64,000 nucleotides of DNA, from positions 37,673,000-37,736,999 of the forward strand of contig NC_054866.1 of NCBI RefSeq assembly GCF_018320785.1. The letters run 5' to 3'. The stretch is from Cheilinus undulatus (lineage: Eukaryota > Chordata > Actinopteri > Labriformes > Labridae). Under the pieces are notes generated by a model. That model was not told the origin of the DNA. It did no database searches and saw only the letters and a program-made list of their open reading frames with translations. This document shows positions 1 through 11,700 of this stretch, piece by piece (the first letter of the stretch is position 1; each line of letters opens with the position of its first letter). Both the position numbers and the translations under genes were made by a program.

Positions 1-276
1 GACCTTTCCCAACGCCGCTCTCCTGAGCACATCAGCACTAGACACACAGTCTTGGAAGACATGGCCACAAAAATATGCAGAAGAGAAGTTGTCACAAAGG
101 ATGTCTCTGGCCGTCAGTCAACATACAGGCCTCGCAAGTTTATAGTAAGACCAGAAGGACCAAGGACCTAAAGACTCTGACTTTCTTCCACATACTTAGA
201 TTGTAGGAACGCCACACTGTCTTGCTCAGAAAACCCATAGCACCATGTGCGACTCAGGTCTGAAGTTAATCACAGC
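1..276 (-). mobile_element. LINE reverse-transcriptase fragment, downstream half
   Basis: On the minus strand this encodes a degraded stretch resembling the region after the reverse-transcriptase core of a teleost non-LTR retrotransposon. The pieces KTVWRSYNLSMWKKVRVFRS and LVLLVLL are readable and correspond to the conserved 'vWR..yL..rtKvRVFRSLVLPVLLYG' block of this family. Stop codons and frame changes show that it is dead. It is the continuation of the LINE at 831-1537; a DNA element at 277-830 was inserted between the halves. The clade is not resolved. The element runs off the left edge of the window. Confidence 0.7.
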
Positions 277-830
277 TAACCTTACACTTAAGAAGATGGA
301 TTTGTTTGACATATCCATCTGGGAAACCTTCAATACAAAGCATTTGGGAAAGGGCAGAGCCTTTGAAAAAAACTCGAAGTGTGATTGGATGAACATTCTG
401 TCTGTTGGGCCAATCAGAGCAACAAAAAACGTGACGTAGCCGCTACCGTGGTGCACGTGCACAGCTACCAAGGAAAAACGCGAACCATGGCAATTATAGA
501 CATGTCAGTACTCGACTTTTGTCGTTTTTGAAAAGAAAACAACTCACTGCTGTTCTTTGTTCTTCTTTTGATGAAGAAATGTCATCAAGTCCTGATAAAA
601 CTGGTGCTTTAGCAGCATCCGCTCATCTCTTCCACCATAATTGCACCGGCCTCTTAACCTGCTGCTTGCTTATGTCACAACTCTGCCGCGCCTGAAAGTA
701 CTGCCCCTCATCATTGATTGGTCCTGTCACTTTCTAACAGGGCCCAAACGGTTCAGATGGGAGTTTTGCAAGATGGATTCGCCAGTGAGAAACAAGGAAA
801 TGGGCGTAGCCATCTGCTATGCAAGGTTGG
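277..830 (-). mobile_element. Non-autonomous DNA element with helicase-ORF remnant, copy 1
   Basis: A 554-bp element inserted into a LINE and flanked by ATCACAGC at 269-276 and 831-838, an 8-bp target-site duplication. Both ends begin with AACCTT when read inward (left AACCTTACACTT; right, reverse complement, AACCTTGCATAGC), so the terminal inverted repeats are short and imperfect. The minus strand carries a short reading frame, LDDISSSKEEQRTAVSCF, that is nearly identical to one in the copy at 45860-46410. The second copy has almost the same length (551 bp). The family cannot be named from sequence alone; 8-bp duplications are usual for hAT-like elements, but the termini do not look like a standard hAT. 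Confidence 0.75.
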
Positions 831-1537
831 ATCACAGCCTTACAGTCAACAAATCGATGGATTACACTGCCAAGGTAGGTGAATTGCTCTACAACTTCCA
901 CCCTTGCACCATTCACAGACACAGATTCAATAGCAGTATCAAAGGCATCCCCCAGTGCCTGGATCTTAGTATTTGCCTGGGAGACATGCATTCCCAAAGC
1001 TTCAGCCTCCCCACTCAGCAAGTTAAGAGCTCCCACAAGGACATCTACAGTCTCCACAAGGATCACATCACAGCATCATCAGCAAAGTCCAGATTTGGGC
1101 ACTGCCAAATGACACTCCACAGTAACGGTCCCATTATCCAGTCAATACTGCTACTGAAGAGAGCTCCAAAATCCTCCAGAGGGCACCCTGACTCACTGAG
1201 TCAAACACCTTCCAGAAGTCAACACAGGCTGCAAGCATTCCTCTGTTGAACTCCTGAAAGCACTTAGTGAAGACCCAAAGTGCCAGGATGCAGACTACCA
1301 AAGACCTCTTAGTGTGAAGTCTGACTGTTCAGGCTGCTGGTGTTGGACCACAGTTGGTCACAGATCCTTTTCAGCAAAATCAGTGCAAAAACCTTGCCCG
1401 ACACTAAGAGAAGTGAAATACCCCTGTAGCTGTTACTTGTGCACACTGCCCTTTCCCTTCCAGACTGGCACATCGACCCTCTCTTCCACTCAGGAGGGAC
1501 GATGGCTGTTCTCCACACGGACCATGAGAGAGGGTTA
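831..1537 (-). mobile_element. LINE reverse-transcriptase fragment, upstream half
   Basis: Degenerate reverse transcriptase of a non-LTR retrotransposon read on the minus strand. Going inward from 1518 there is an open stretch with VPPEWKRG, then SNSYRGISLL, then SGKVFALILLKRI, which are hallmarks of the RT finger region. Near 1095-1065 the catalytic box reads LDFADDAVM. Further on, the frame at 1066-734 includes VEQFTYLGSVIH, the block after the RT core. Frameshifts and stops separate these pieces, so the protein is not functional. The same element continues at 1-276 beyond the inserted DNA element. Confidence 0.8.
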
Positions 1538-2522
1538 AAGTTTTGATAAAATCACAAAGCCAAAACTACAAAGTCAAAAAGGATGTTGATGCTACAGATA
1601 AAGATACTTACTTTTTGAATGAGCTAATTGCTGGGTGCCTAAGTACAGATGATGAAATCTAAGTAAGTAAATGCAAGTATTACTCAGATTATTTACACCT
1701 GATACTGCAGTGTCTTATTATTAGATGACTATCACTGAGACATATTTGTAAAAGTTTTGCAGGAGTTCATTCAGAGTCATGTCTGAGGATCCAGAAAGTT
1801 GGCTGTATATTTCCAGAGGTGAAGAAAGCAGTAAGCACAGAAAAAAACCATATCAAAGTAGTGTATTACATTTTTTACTTGGATAAAATAGTGCCTAAAG
1901 AATTAAAAGTGCCAAGAACGGCCCGTGCTAGAGTAATGTATACAATGTCAGTGAGTTATAATCATTGATTTTCAAAATGTCAAATTTCCAAGTGCTTCCA
2001 TGCTACATGCCAAACACACATTTATTCAAAACAAAAAACAAGGATGCCGTTTAAGGTGTAAAGTAATAAAAAAATATGTATTTTAAGCTTGGCAGGACAT
2101 AAGACTGTTATTAATTACTAGGCTGAATTTCTCTATGGAGAAGAAAAGGGTAAGTATGTAAAATTATGTTTTAAAGTCATGAAAAATTAAGCAGTAATGT
2201 CTGCTCTGGGGTGCTGTGGGTGTCTCTGTTGCCCCATGGGAAAGCCACTGCACTTCCAACAGCCAAAAACTTCAAAATAATTCTAGCACCTAGGGAGGGT
2301 GTAATTTAGAAATGAAGGGATAACTAGCTGAAACTTCAGACTGCAAAGTCAGAACTTGTAGTAATGAAAACAAGTGCAATAACCAAAGATATTGAAACAC
2401 TGTGCTTTTAGTTGGAGCAATAGAGTGGGTGGGGGGTGGGAGGGGTTGGGGGGGCATCAAGGAATCAACTTGTCTGTTGAAAGTCATTTAACAGCGCCTC
2501 AAAAAAACTGAATCCATTAAGT
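1538..2522. other. Intergenic, no gene seen
   Basis: AT-rich sequence with no coding exon on either strand. It contains a G-rich run near 2429-2453. No transposon boundary could be placed. Confidence 0.5.
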
Positions 2523-3047
2523 CAATGGTATTTCAATTGGTGGGTCGGGACCCAGAAAGGGATTGTGGAGCAGCTTTCAGTGGGTGTGTGCCTTGGTGTA
2601 AAATTGTGGCAAAAAGTCTAAGATGTGCTGAAGTATTAAGTCGTCATACATCCATTTTTATTTCACTCCATTTTGCTGTGATCAATCGTATATTTTGGCT
2701 GTTTCTTGAGTTTTCAGCTTATTCAATATATATTTTGGGATGGGATGAGAAAGCTGATTTTTTTTCAAGGTCATGTATTTACTTTTCAGGATCTCTATAA
2801 CAACCAAAATTTACTAGCTATCACAGGGAATCGGGTAAAAAAAATGTATGCATGCATGTCCCTTAAGGGCTTCACACTTTCTAAATGTTTGTTTTATTCT
2901 GTCTTCTTGTTCAGTCGTACCTTTTGTTCCACCTCTGGTCTGTACAGTAACATTTTTTATTAAATAAATTTGAGTGGTTGAATTTTTTTCAGCAATTTGG
3001 GCAAGATTGATGGTGGGTCCTGAGGCTAGACCAGTTGAGAACAACTG
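2523..3047. mobile_element. hAT-type MITE
   Basis: The left end reads CAATGGTATTTCAATTGGTG and the right end, reverse-complemented, reads CAGTTGTTCTCAACTGGTC. Both are decayed forms of the common teleost hAT terminus CAGTGGTTCTCAACTGGT. Flanking 8-mers CATTAAGT (2515-2522) and CTTAAAGT (3048-3055) agree at 6 of 8 positions, as expected for an old 8-bp target-site duplication. No transposase is encoded, so it is non-autonomous. Confidence 0.65.
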
Positions 3048-3330
3048 CTTAAAGTGATGAAAATCTTTATATTGGCCTTGCATAATTCAGTCGACCATAG
3101 TTTTAGCTCTCTGACATATTTTCAGTAACTTTTTTGAACATATGTGGTGGATTTCGTTATCTCAATAGTATGCATCCAGTAATCACTGTCTATGCGATAA
3201 AGAGCCAGATTTCAGGACTATCAAACCCACATCTGAGCGTACATTGACTAACATTGACAGCTTTTTGATTGCACCAAATTTAAACTTATTAACAAAAATA
3301 CATACTATAATTTTTCAGTTTATAGTATTT

Positions 3331-3875
3331 GGATGGACAGATGGATGGATGGATTAGACGGTTGGATGGATGAACAGACAGATGGATAGATGGATGAATG
3401 GGTGGATGGATGGATTGGACTGTTGGATGGATGGATGGATGGATGGGTGGATCGTTGGAAAGATGAACGGTTGGATGGATGGACGGACGGATGGACGGAT
3501 AGATGGATGGATGGTTGGATGGATGGATTGGACCATTGGATGAATGGACGGATGGACGGATTAACAAAAACACATACTATAATTTTTCAGTTTATAGTAT
3601 TTGGATGGACAGATGGATGGATGGGTGGATGGATGGACGGATGGATGATTGGACGGCTGGATGGATGATAGATGGACGGATAGATGGATTGACGGTAGGA
3701 TGGATGGATGGACAGATGGATAGATGGATGGATGGATGGATGGACGGACGGATGGACAGATAGATGGATGGATGGGTGGATGGATGGATGGATTGGACGG
3801 TTGGATGGTTGGATGAATGCATGTATGTATGGATGGATGGATGGATGGACGGTAGGATGGGTGGATGGAAGGATG
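3331..3875. repeat. TGGA tetranucleotide satellite block with internal duplication
   Basis: Some 540 bp of interrupted (TGGA)n, read as GGATGGAT with scattered GGAC, AGAT and GGTT variants. Non-repeat sequence ATTAACAAAAA(T/C)ACATACT followed by ATAATTTTTCAGTTTATAG occurs at 3288 and again at 3560. The first repeat half and its unique left border were therefore duplicated as a unit of about 272 bp. Long reading frames here of the WMDGWMDG and HPSIHPSI kind are artefacts of the repeat and not genes. Confidence 0.95.
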
Positions 3876-4917
3876 GGGTGTATCAATAAAATGAGCTCAC
3901 AGGAGGAGGCAGCTGAGAGCAGAGGGATAATAAGAAGAGCACAGGACAAAAGGAAAGGGTAAGAAGCATAGAGTAAGGAATAGGGGGAGCAGTGCGTGGG
4001 CACTCAAGGCCAGTAAGGTGAGGGGGATGATGAGGACACATGCTGGTTTGTGTCTCCCTGACGTATTCACTAAACACACAGTCTACCCCCATACCCCCCC
4101 CCCTCTTTATCAGTCCCTCTTCCTCACCCACTCACTCCCTTTATTCCTACCTCTTACTGGTCCCTGAAAAAATAGGGCAGTCCTTATGTAAGGGAGACAG
4201 AAGAAGTGGGGGAGAAGAGGAGGAGGGGGGTGTGTGCTGAGGAAGAAAGGTTGAAACAAAGCCTTCTGGATAGAAACAACAGAGAGAGAATGAGTAGGGG
4301 GAATAATGAAGTTGGCATCCGCTCTCCTCTGCCAGGTGGAAGAAATTTAAATCTACTTAAATAAATACTGCTCTGAATTCACTGCATTGTGCAAAGTTCC
4401 TGTGGTCCAGGTGATGTCAGGTCTAATAATTTATACACCAAACGCTGAATGTAGGAGAACAGTAATATTTTTGTTCTATTTGGGGTTTCGTGTATTGCAT
4501 TGCTGGAGGTTGAACAGAGCGCAGTTTTTTGGGGGTTTTTTTCCCTTGCGCTGTGGAAAACATGAAAACAATTGTATATGAGATTGCCAGCTCTGAAAGC
4601 AATGGGAAATAGTCCCTCAAGCGATGTACTTCAATACATTTTTAGGAAGAACTTACTTGATGAGCTCCTGCTACCTCTTTTTCACATGATTTAATTGAAA
4701 ACTATACGGATCACAGCTTTGAAATATATTGTACATAGATGAAACTGCACACAGAATATCTTGAAGAATAGCTATAAAATGCCACCTTATTGTCAATTAT
4801 ACATCACTAACTGTAAGATCATTTATTAAATGTACAAGAGTAAAAATGTAAAAATACATGGGGTATTTTACTTTATGAACAAGCTGCTATGATCAAGACT
4901 TCTACAAAATGCTTAAT
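3876..4917. other. Intergenic, purine/pyrimidine-biased
   Basis: Contains purine-rich stretches (about 3900-4000 and 4190-4290) and pyrimidine-rich stretches (about 4085-4160). No coding exon or RNA gene is seen. Confidence 0.5.
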
Positions 4918-5142
4918 TTTTAGTTAAGGGGGCTGAATACTTTTGCACACCACACTTTACAGATTTTCATTTGTAAAACATTTTAAAAGCCATGTATAAT
5001 TTTATTTTCACTTTACAATTATGTGTCACTTTGTGTTTCCCTATCATCCAAAATCCCACTAAAACACATTTACGTTTGTGGTTGTAATGTGTAGAAATGT
5101 GGAAAAATTCAAGGGATATGAAGACGTTTGCAAGCCACAGTA
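4918..5142. mobile_element. Tc1/mariner terminal fragment
   Basis: The sequence GGGGGCTGAATACTTTTGCA near the left border and GACGTTTGCAAGCCACAG ending at a TA (5141-5142) are the characteristic terminal sequences of teleost Tc1-like elements. No transposase remains. Only one end of the element is present. Confidence 0.65.
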
Positions 5143-5442
5143 TAAGAAGTTCACAGATTGTGGTTCAGCAGCAGCACCATAAAATAAAGTAAAACTGCTA
5201 TTATGCCTTTGTGCTTACATAGTGCATCCACAAAAGCATATTTAGTGTGTTCGTTTGAATTGAGTTCAGTCAAAACCACTTCCTCACAAAGCATACATGA
5301 TTTGCAGCCATAAATATTTCTTCATTAGCAGTTATTAACTAGCACTCATGCTGTTATTTATGTTTGGCAGGGTGGCTGTTCTGAGATCCTCCTGCCCTTC
5401 CATGAGCCTAAGCATTAAGCAGGAAAAGTATACGCTCCTGTG

Positions 5443-5870
5443 TAGGGGTTCACCGATTGCAATTTTCTGGCTGATCACCGATCACCGATCTTTAAAAAGC
5501 CTGACCTGCCGATTCCGATTTTGGCTGATACCGATTTTTTTTTATAACTGACAGCATACACCTTCAATGTTCCAATCTTATTCTATTGAAAAACATTGAA
5601 CAACACCCGTGAAACACTACAAACTTGTTGTTTTAACTGCACAAGATAGTTCTCTCAAATATAAATGAAAAGTTTAGAGCATTGCTATCCAAACTACTAA
5701 ATTATATCAGTTCCTTTAGTCTTTCATTTTTCACATTTTAGTAGGTAGAGGTAGATATGAAACCGATCTTAACCACCGATCTTATCTAAGTATCGGCCGA
5801 TCACCGATCCCCCAAAATAAAGGAAATCGGCAACGATTCCGATTTTGGCCAATCGATCGGTGCACCCCTA
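5443..5870. mobile_element. hAT-type MITE with clear target-site duplication
   Basis: The ends are TAGGGGTTCACCGATTGC and, reverse-complemented on the right, TAGGGGTGCACCGATCGATT: long, nearly matching inverted repeats. The interior carries repeated CCGATC motifs. Flanking 8-mers CTCCTGTG (5435-5442) and CTCCTGTT (5871-5878) match at 7 of 8 positions. The 428-bp element has no coding capacity. Confidence 0.85.
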
Positions 5871-5878
5871 CTCCTGTT

Positions 5879-8134
5879 CCTCCTCGGCTGATAAGGAAAG
5901 GATAAGGCAGGAGAGAAGCAGCAAAATCCCAGAGCAGAGCAGGCATCAATGACATCAGACTGACACTGATTAAGTCAGAAGGAGGAAGAAGCAGGAGCTG
6001 GGGTGGAGGTGGGTTGTAGAAAGGGCAGCAGAGCGTAGCCAGGCAAGAGCAGTTCAAATAAGGCAGCATGAGAGGGATTAGTCAATAGAGTGCTTAGAGC
6101 GAATCAGCTGGCTGAGGGCTTGTGTGAGATCACCTGATCTCAATTATGGCAGCGCTTGACTCCTTGGACTGTCTGAACTAAGGCTCAATTTTTGGTGTTC
6201 AGAATGTATAAATATTTTCGATTGCAAATTTATGGTTCACTGTCTTTTATGTTTCATTTCCAGCAGCTTGTAAAGAAGTTAAAGTTGCGGTAGGATTTTT
6301 ATTTTAGAAATAAGTTTTGCTGTCTTTACTACAAAGAAAAGACTTGTTTCTGGTACTTTTCTGCCTCCCACTGATTATGGTTATGTCTCAAGTCTTAAGG
6401 CCCTAATCCAACATTGGACTCTGTATGATTGAGTTTGGTGGCCTTTATTGATCATTGACCAAGGGGCTATATCATTGGCATATCCTTATTCATAAGACTA
6501 TATTTCACCTACTTATTTCATACTTGTGTGATCTTATTTATGTGAAAAGTGCTGGGAGCTAGAGCCTCCACTTTGTGACTCAGTCACCAAATTTACTTCT
6601 GCTATCTGTGTCCTAAGGCCATCTTGAAATGGGTAAAAGGAATTTTAGGTGCTCTGCTCCTGCAGTCAACAATCTGCTGCAGGAAAGTTTGTCTTTTGTA
6701 GTGGTCTCTTTAAATACTTTTTAAACATAGATCAAATGCATAACAGGAAGATGCATCAGATTTTAGATGTTTTCACAGATGACTTTAAGCTCTGTGACCC
6801 TGGATTTAGTTGTTCTATGTTTGTAATTAGTATGTTTTGGACAGGACACCCATATCAATGAGATTCTTAATCTCAATGACATGTTTCTGATTAAATACAT
6901 TTAAACGAATGAAGCTAAGAGGCATGAACTGAGCTGCACATGCACATACACTTAACCTTGTACAGACAGTGCAGTTTCTGCATTGCCAGCCCTGAGTTTA
7001 CACAGTATCTGCTTGTTCTCTCCATAAAACATTTGTTACTTCCTCCAATGGTGGATCAGGAGTGAAACAATTCTGCTCTACCACTCCACCACTACGAATT
7101 ATTCATGCCAGGTGAGGCTTTAAGGTTCCTCATTACACTGGCAATCCGTAGGCACCAATGCTTACTGCAGTAGGGTATCTGTAAAGTTTTAATGGGGATG
7201 GTTTTGGAGGATTTTAAGTCAAAGTCTTTTCATTATGCAGGTCTACTACAATGATTATTTCAGTTTGAGTGGATCAAAAAAACCTGTGGACAAGGTAGAA
7301 AGTTTTATCTTTTAGTTGTGTAACACTGTTGGTAGTGGTAACAGAAATTACAAATAAATGTGTAGAAATAGTAAATTTGGTTGCTGATTATCTTGTTTTT
7401 TTATTGTAGGTCATAGAGGCGTCAGCGTTAATTTCAGCTGTTTTATAACCAGCAAAAAACTCCTCAGAGGAGCTTTAAATACTTTCTCAACCACTGCATC
7501 TGTGTTTGATTAACCCTGCAGGAACTGTGAGCTTTTCTACTTGTGGAGGCACAGAACAGATGAAGAACATGAACTGGAGTTTCCCTATGCTACATCAAAC
7601 TAAAGCTGAAAAACAGCCCTTTATACTTCGATAATTTCAAATTCCCACTTTGAAATAGAGAAAAACTGTCCTAATAACATTTCTGTAAATCCCAATCTTC
7701 TTTTACTTCCCTGTCTATTTCCCCTGTATTTTGGCTGAGGTCTAAAAAACTAAACGGGAATTAGAAAGAGAAGGCCTCTGAGAAGGTACAGTAAGGAGTT
7801 GAGCCTTCCATTTAATGCAGTTCTACAAACACCTTTTCAAGATATTTGTCTAAACTTAGACTGCTGGCATCAACATCTGAAGAGTGCAATTTAATGATTT
7901 GAGATTCAAACAATTTTATTTCACTGGAAAGTCACTTGTATCGCTGTATGACTCTGACTAAGGCCCATAATATAATTAGGTCAGTTGTAGTTTTTTAAAT
8001 TCAATTCAGATTCTGTAGTAGGGAATTGATAATCTCTTCCTTGGTCCATGCAAACCCATTTGACTACTTTCATGAAAACAGGCCAGGCCAATCCTGCTGA
8101 AAAAGACAGGTCATGACTAACTTAACAATGGCTT
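5879..8134. other. Intergenic, no gene seen
   Basis: No exon, RNA gene or well-bounded repeat is recognised. Small open frames here show no family resemblance. Confidence 0.5.
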
Positions 8135-8225
8135 AATTAGGGCCTGAGCACCGACCTTGGTGCAAGGGCCCTCTTGAAACTGTATTCGTTATAATTCTAT
8201 TTTGCTGCTCTAGTCATAGGCTCCT
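8135..8225. repeat. Dispersed-repeat fragment with hairpin
   Basis: The segment GGGCCTGAGCACCG, then ACCTTGGTGCAAGGGCCC, forms a GC-rich inverted repeat (GCACC/GGTGC inside GGGCC arms). It resembles the start of a repeat widespread in teleost genomes. Family and full extent are uncertain. Confidence 0.4.
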
Positions 8226-8397
8226 GGTATGGGCTTTGCTGTTATAGTCATTGCTAACATAGAAGCTTTGACTCTACGGTTGGACTCTACTTTCTGAGCA
8301 TGCAACTTTATATAGTTGTTATTTTAAATATATAACTCCTATAGCCTATATTAGTCTCAAGTTTTACATTTAAGTTTTTCGTTAGGGTCGAATAGAC

Positions 8398-8741
8398 CAG
8401 TGGTTCCCAAACTTTTCAGCCATAACAGTATCAGAGATCGGGGACCCCCACCTTCCCTGGAGGTGGTTAAAGCTCACAAAGTTGCACAAAGCATTATGTA
8501 CAATTCTACATTTTAGGTACTTTTTACATATTTTACTTACATTTAAGCTCACATCTCACTAGATAACCATGTTTTTATTTAAAATTGATCTCATTTTAAC
8601 AATAGTTGTACAATAGTGGATAGAATTTACCACTTTAAATCATATTAAGTTTTACTTTGCTTTTTGGAAAACATCCCATGACCCCCCTTCTTTGCCTTGC
8701 AACCCCCCTGAGATTCCCAAACCCTACTTTTGGAGCCACTG
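8398..8741. mobile_element. hAT-type MITE
   Basis: Begins CAGTGGTTCCCAAACTTTT and ends with GGAGCCACTG, typical hAT-like termini. Flanking 8-mers GAATAGAC (8390-8397) and AACTAGAC (8742-8749) match at 6 of 8. At 344 bp it is non-autonomous. Confidence 0.75.
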
Positions 8742-8749
8742 AACTAGAC

Positions 8750-11700
8750 AAAAAACACTTCTTAACAACTAATTTCTTTCTTTTCTAAATCAATTTCCTT
8801 TTTTCAAGCAAACTCATAAAACCAAATGGACATTAACTGAACCAATTAGCAAAATTATATTGTGACTCCAATAGCTTTGCTGAACAGTTTTGGAGATGCA
8901 CTCAGTACATTTACATGCAGTTAGAAGAAGTAGAAATATTGTGTCAATCCATCTAAAACTCAACTTTTAAATTTATTTAAACATCATAGCCTGACTGAAA
9001 TCATCCATTTAAGTCTTTGTATCAGAATTTTTTACCAGGGAGCACTGAAGGAATCCTGACTTTGAGATGAGCACTAAGAAACCAGCTCTACAGCCAGACT
9101 GGAGCCACTCCTAACATCCTGTGGCCACCAAAGAAAAATATTTATAAATAACTTAATTCCTGGTGGACTTAGTACACTGTGGAGTCCTTTTGGGACTCAC
9201 TGTGTGAAGCTTACTTCCTGCCATGCTTACCCCTGCAACCCTCTGTGTACGATGACACAGCAAAAAACCAAAAGTGCCGACATTAAGCCACTTGAGGTCT
9301 TCCTAGTTGATGATTCACACTTTTGACTTTTAGGAGGGCAGCCCTGAGAAACAACTATGCTCCTCCTGCTTTGATGACTCAACATAGCTGCTGTTTAAAA
9401 GGATCTGCAGGTAATTCTATGTATAAAGGCCTCAAGTTACAAAACTCTCAAGCCAGTTCTTCAATGCTGTTTAACAACAGTGTTTAACTAAATATACTGA
9501 GCTCCTATCCCCCTCTGATCTCATCCTCTCTCTCTCTCACCCTCTTGCTCTCTTCCCTCCCTCTCTCTGGCTCTCTGCCTCTCTGACTGGCAGCAAGCCG
9601 GTTGAAAGTAGGCTAGGATTGACGCGCTGCTTGAGTCTGAGTCACAGAGAGCTGTGGAATACTGAAGCCCACTGATTGCATTTAACTTTAGGCATCTAAC
9701 TCCCATGCAGTGCATGATACAATAGAGCCATCCGCTCCGCTTTTTGCACCTCAATGCTGACGTTTATGGCTGCACTTAGGCAAAAAAAGGAACACCACAA
9801 TAGTTCTGACGCTGAACAATGGGAAAGATGGTTATTTAGAGCCACTGCCTGATTAAGTAATGATCTCACTCGCTGAATATTACAGCACAGACACTCAAAA
9901 CTGATGATCCTACTTATGGTTTCACACCAGCCAGGTTTAAGTCCATGCCAAAAACACTGAATACATCATGCTATTTTTAACCCATCTCTCACACAAAGCT
10001 GTAAGACATTTATTTTATTTGTTCCTCATCACGAAGTAACGTCAGGAGCCTTTTAATAGTAGGTCAGGCATGCCATGGTCAACCATAGCCTCACTCACCT
10101 GCTAGAAACGAGTCTAAGAGGCCTAATACCAATACTAAATGAGATGACGTGAGTACATTTTTGGCTTAAACTAGCCAACAATCAGGGATATGACGCATGC
10201 ACAAATGAATGTTTTACCTTCACAAAAAAACACTAAATTATCGTGCTGTGTGTTCCTGTAAACACATAAGCTCATTTTTTTAACTGGAGAGCTACAAGGA
10301 TTACACTATATAAACATAAGTGCATTAACATAAACAGGGCAAAAGTCAGCCGCAGCAGTGAGAGAGCTGTGTGCTGAAGCAAGAAAAACTGGAAAGTCTC
10401 AAGTGTAAATAATGTAACTGGCTCTTCCAACAAAGGAGTTATGGGAATTTTCCTTTTCAGGCGACATGAATTTTGTCTCGAGTGTCCACTGAAAGGTTTC
10501 CTTGTTGTCTGTGGGAGCATGAAATGCCAGTGGAATTTGCTTCGCCACATTAAATCCTTGTTTATCTGAAGCAGAAGCTACGTCTGAAATCTAATCAAGA
10601 AGTTTCACATACAAGGCACCTCCTTAGATGGAAGTGACTTCAAACCCCCAACAAACTAGATACTGCATTTCTCTGATAAACTTCAGAGCTCTACTCTACA
10701 ACTGTTTCCAGTTGTCATTGGTTTTAACATTACTTTTTGGATGCTGACTTTTGGGCGCTTGCATGATTACAAATGCTTCTAGGTTTCTCTTGTTATCAGT
10801 GAGATTAGGGTATCTAGACTTACCTTTAGGGGAAACTGAGGATATAATGTATAGGATGATAATGTGGTCATGTGCCATATCTTCAACAAATCTCTTATTA
10901 TGAAGATATTATGGGAGGTATTGCTTGCTTTTGTGTACTGTCCCGCGGTTAAGGACTCGTACTCTGCCTGAAAAATACAAAGAACACTACAGGGGAATTA
11001 GAAGAAGGTGGACGCTCGTACCAAGGAGTTTTATTTGGCTCTAACAAAAAACAAGACAGACGGTTTCCCAGCTCTGCTCCTGCTCTGTGGCACAACTACA
11101 AAACAACAGAGTCAGCTGAGAAACTGCACTCTGCCCAAAATGAAATGTTTGCATTTATTGCTTTTAAGCTGAAAGAAGACTAAGGGCAGCAGAGGTAATT
11201 ATTTTTCTTTTAGTGCTTTCACTCAAACACAGTCCAAGGGATTATGGAAGATGAATACACATGGTGGTTAAAAATAACATATCATATGATCATATGATAA
11301 AAATCAATTCAACACAACGACTAACATCAAAAACTACAAGTTATATCAAAATTTTCTTAATTTGCATGGCTGTTGGACTTGAATGAAGGTGGTTTCAAAT
11401 CAGTTTTATATATTATAACATTAAATCAAAGTCACCTTCATGACTTTGACAAATTGGATTGCAATAATGACTATTAATCCAATAACATTTAAGTTTTAAA
11501 CAACAGTTTAAAAAAAGGAACCCAGTGCTTGCATGTAAAAAAAGAGCAGGCTGTACTAGTTCAAAAGTTTGTGGTTCAGTATGTAAAATCAATGAACGCA
11601 GGGCTGTCCTTATTTGATTTAGGCTTGTGTGTTTCAGTAAATACAATATACAAAGGCCATGTTTGCAAAGGTGTGCTGTAAGTTCTCGACTTTGCCAAGA

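Noticed and set aside
3289-4003. Long open frames in both strands over the TGGA satellite
   Set aside because: They arise because a tetranucleotide repeat without stops is open in several frames; the peptides are simple repeats.
9375-9644. Two perfect AP-1 sites (TGACTCA, TGAGTCA) upstream of fosb, suggesting autoregulation
   Set aside because: About eight such 7-mers are expected by chance in 64 kb, and many more are scattered through the window, so the pair is not significant.
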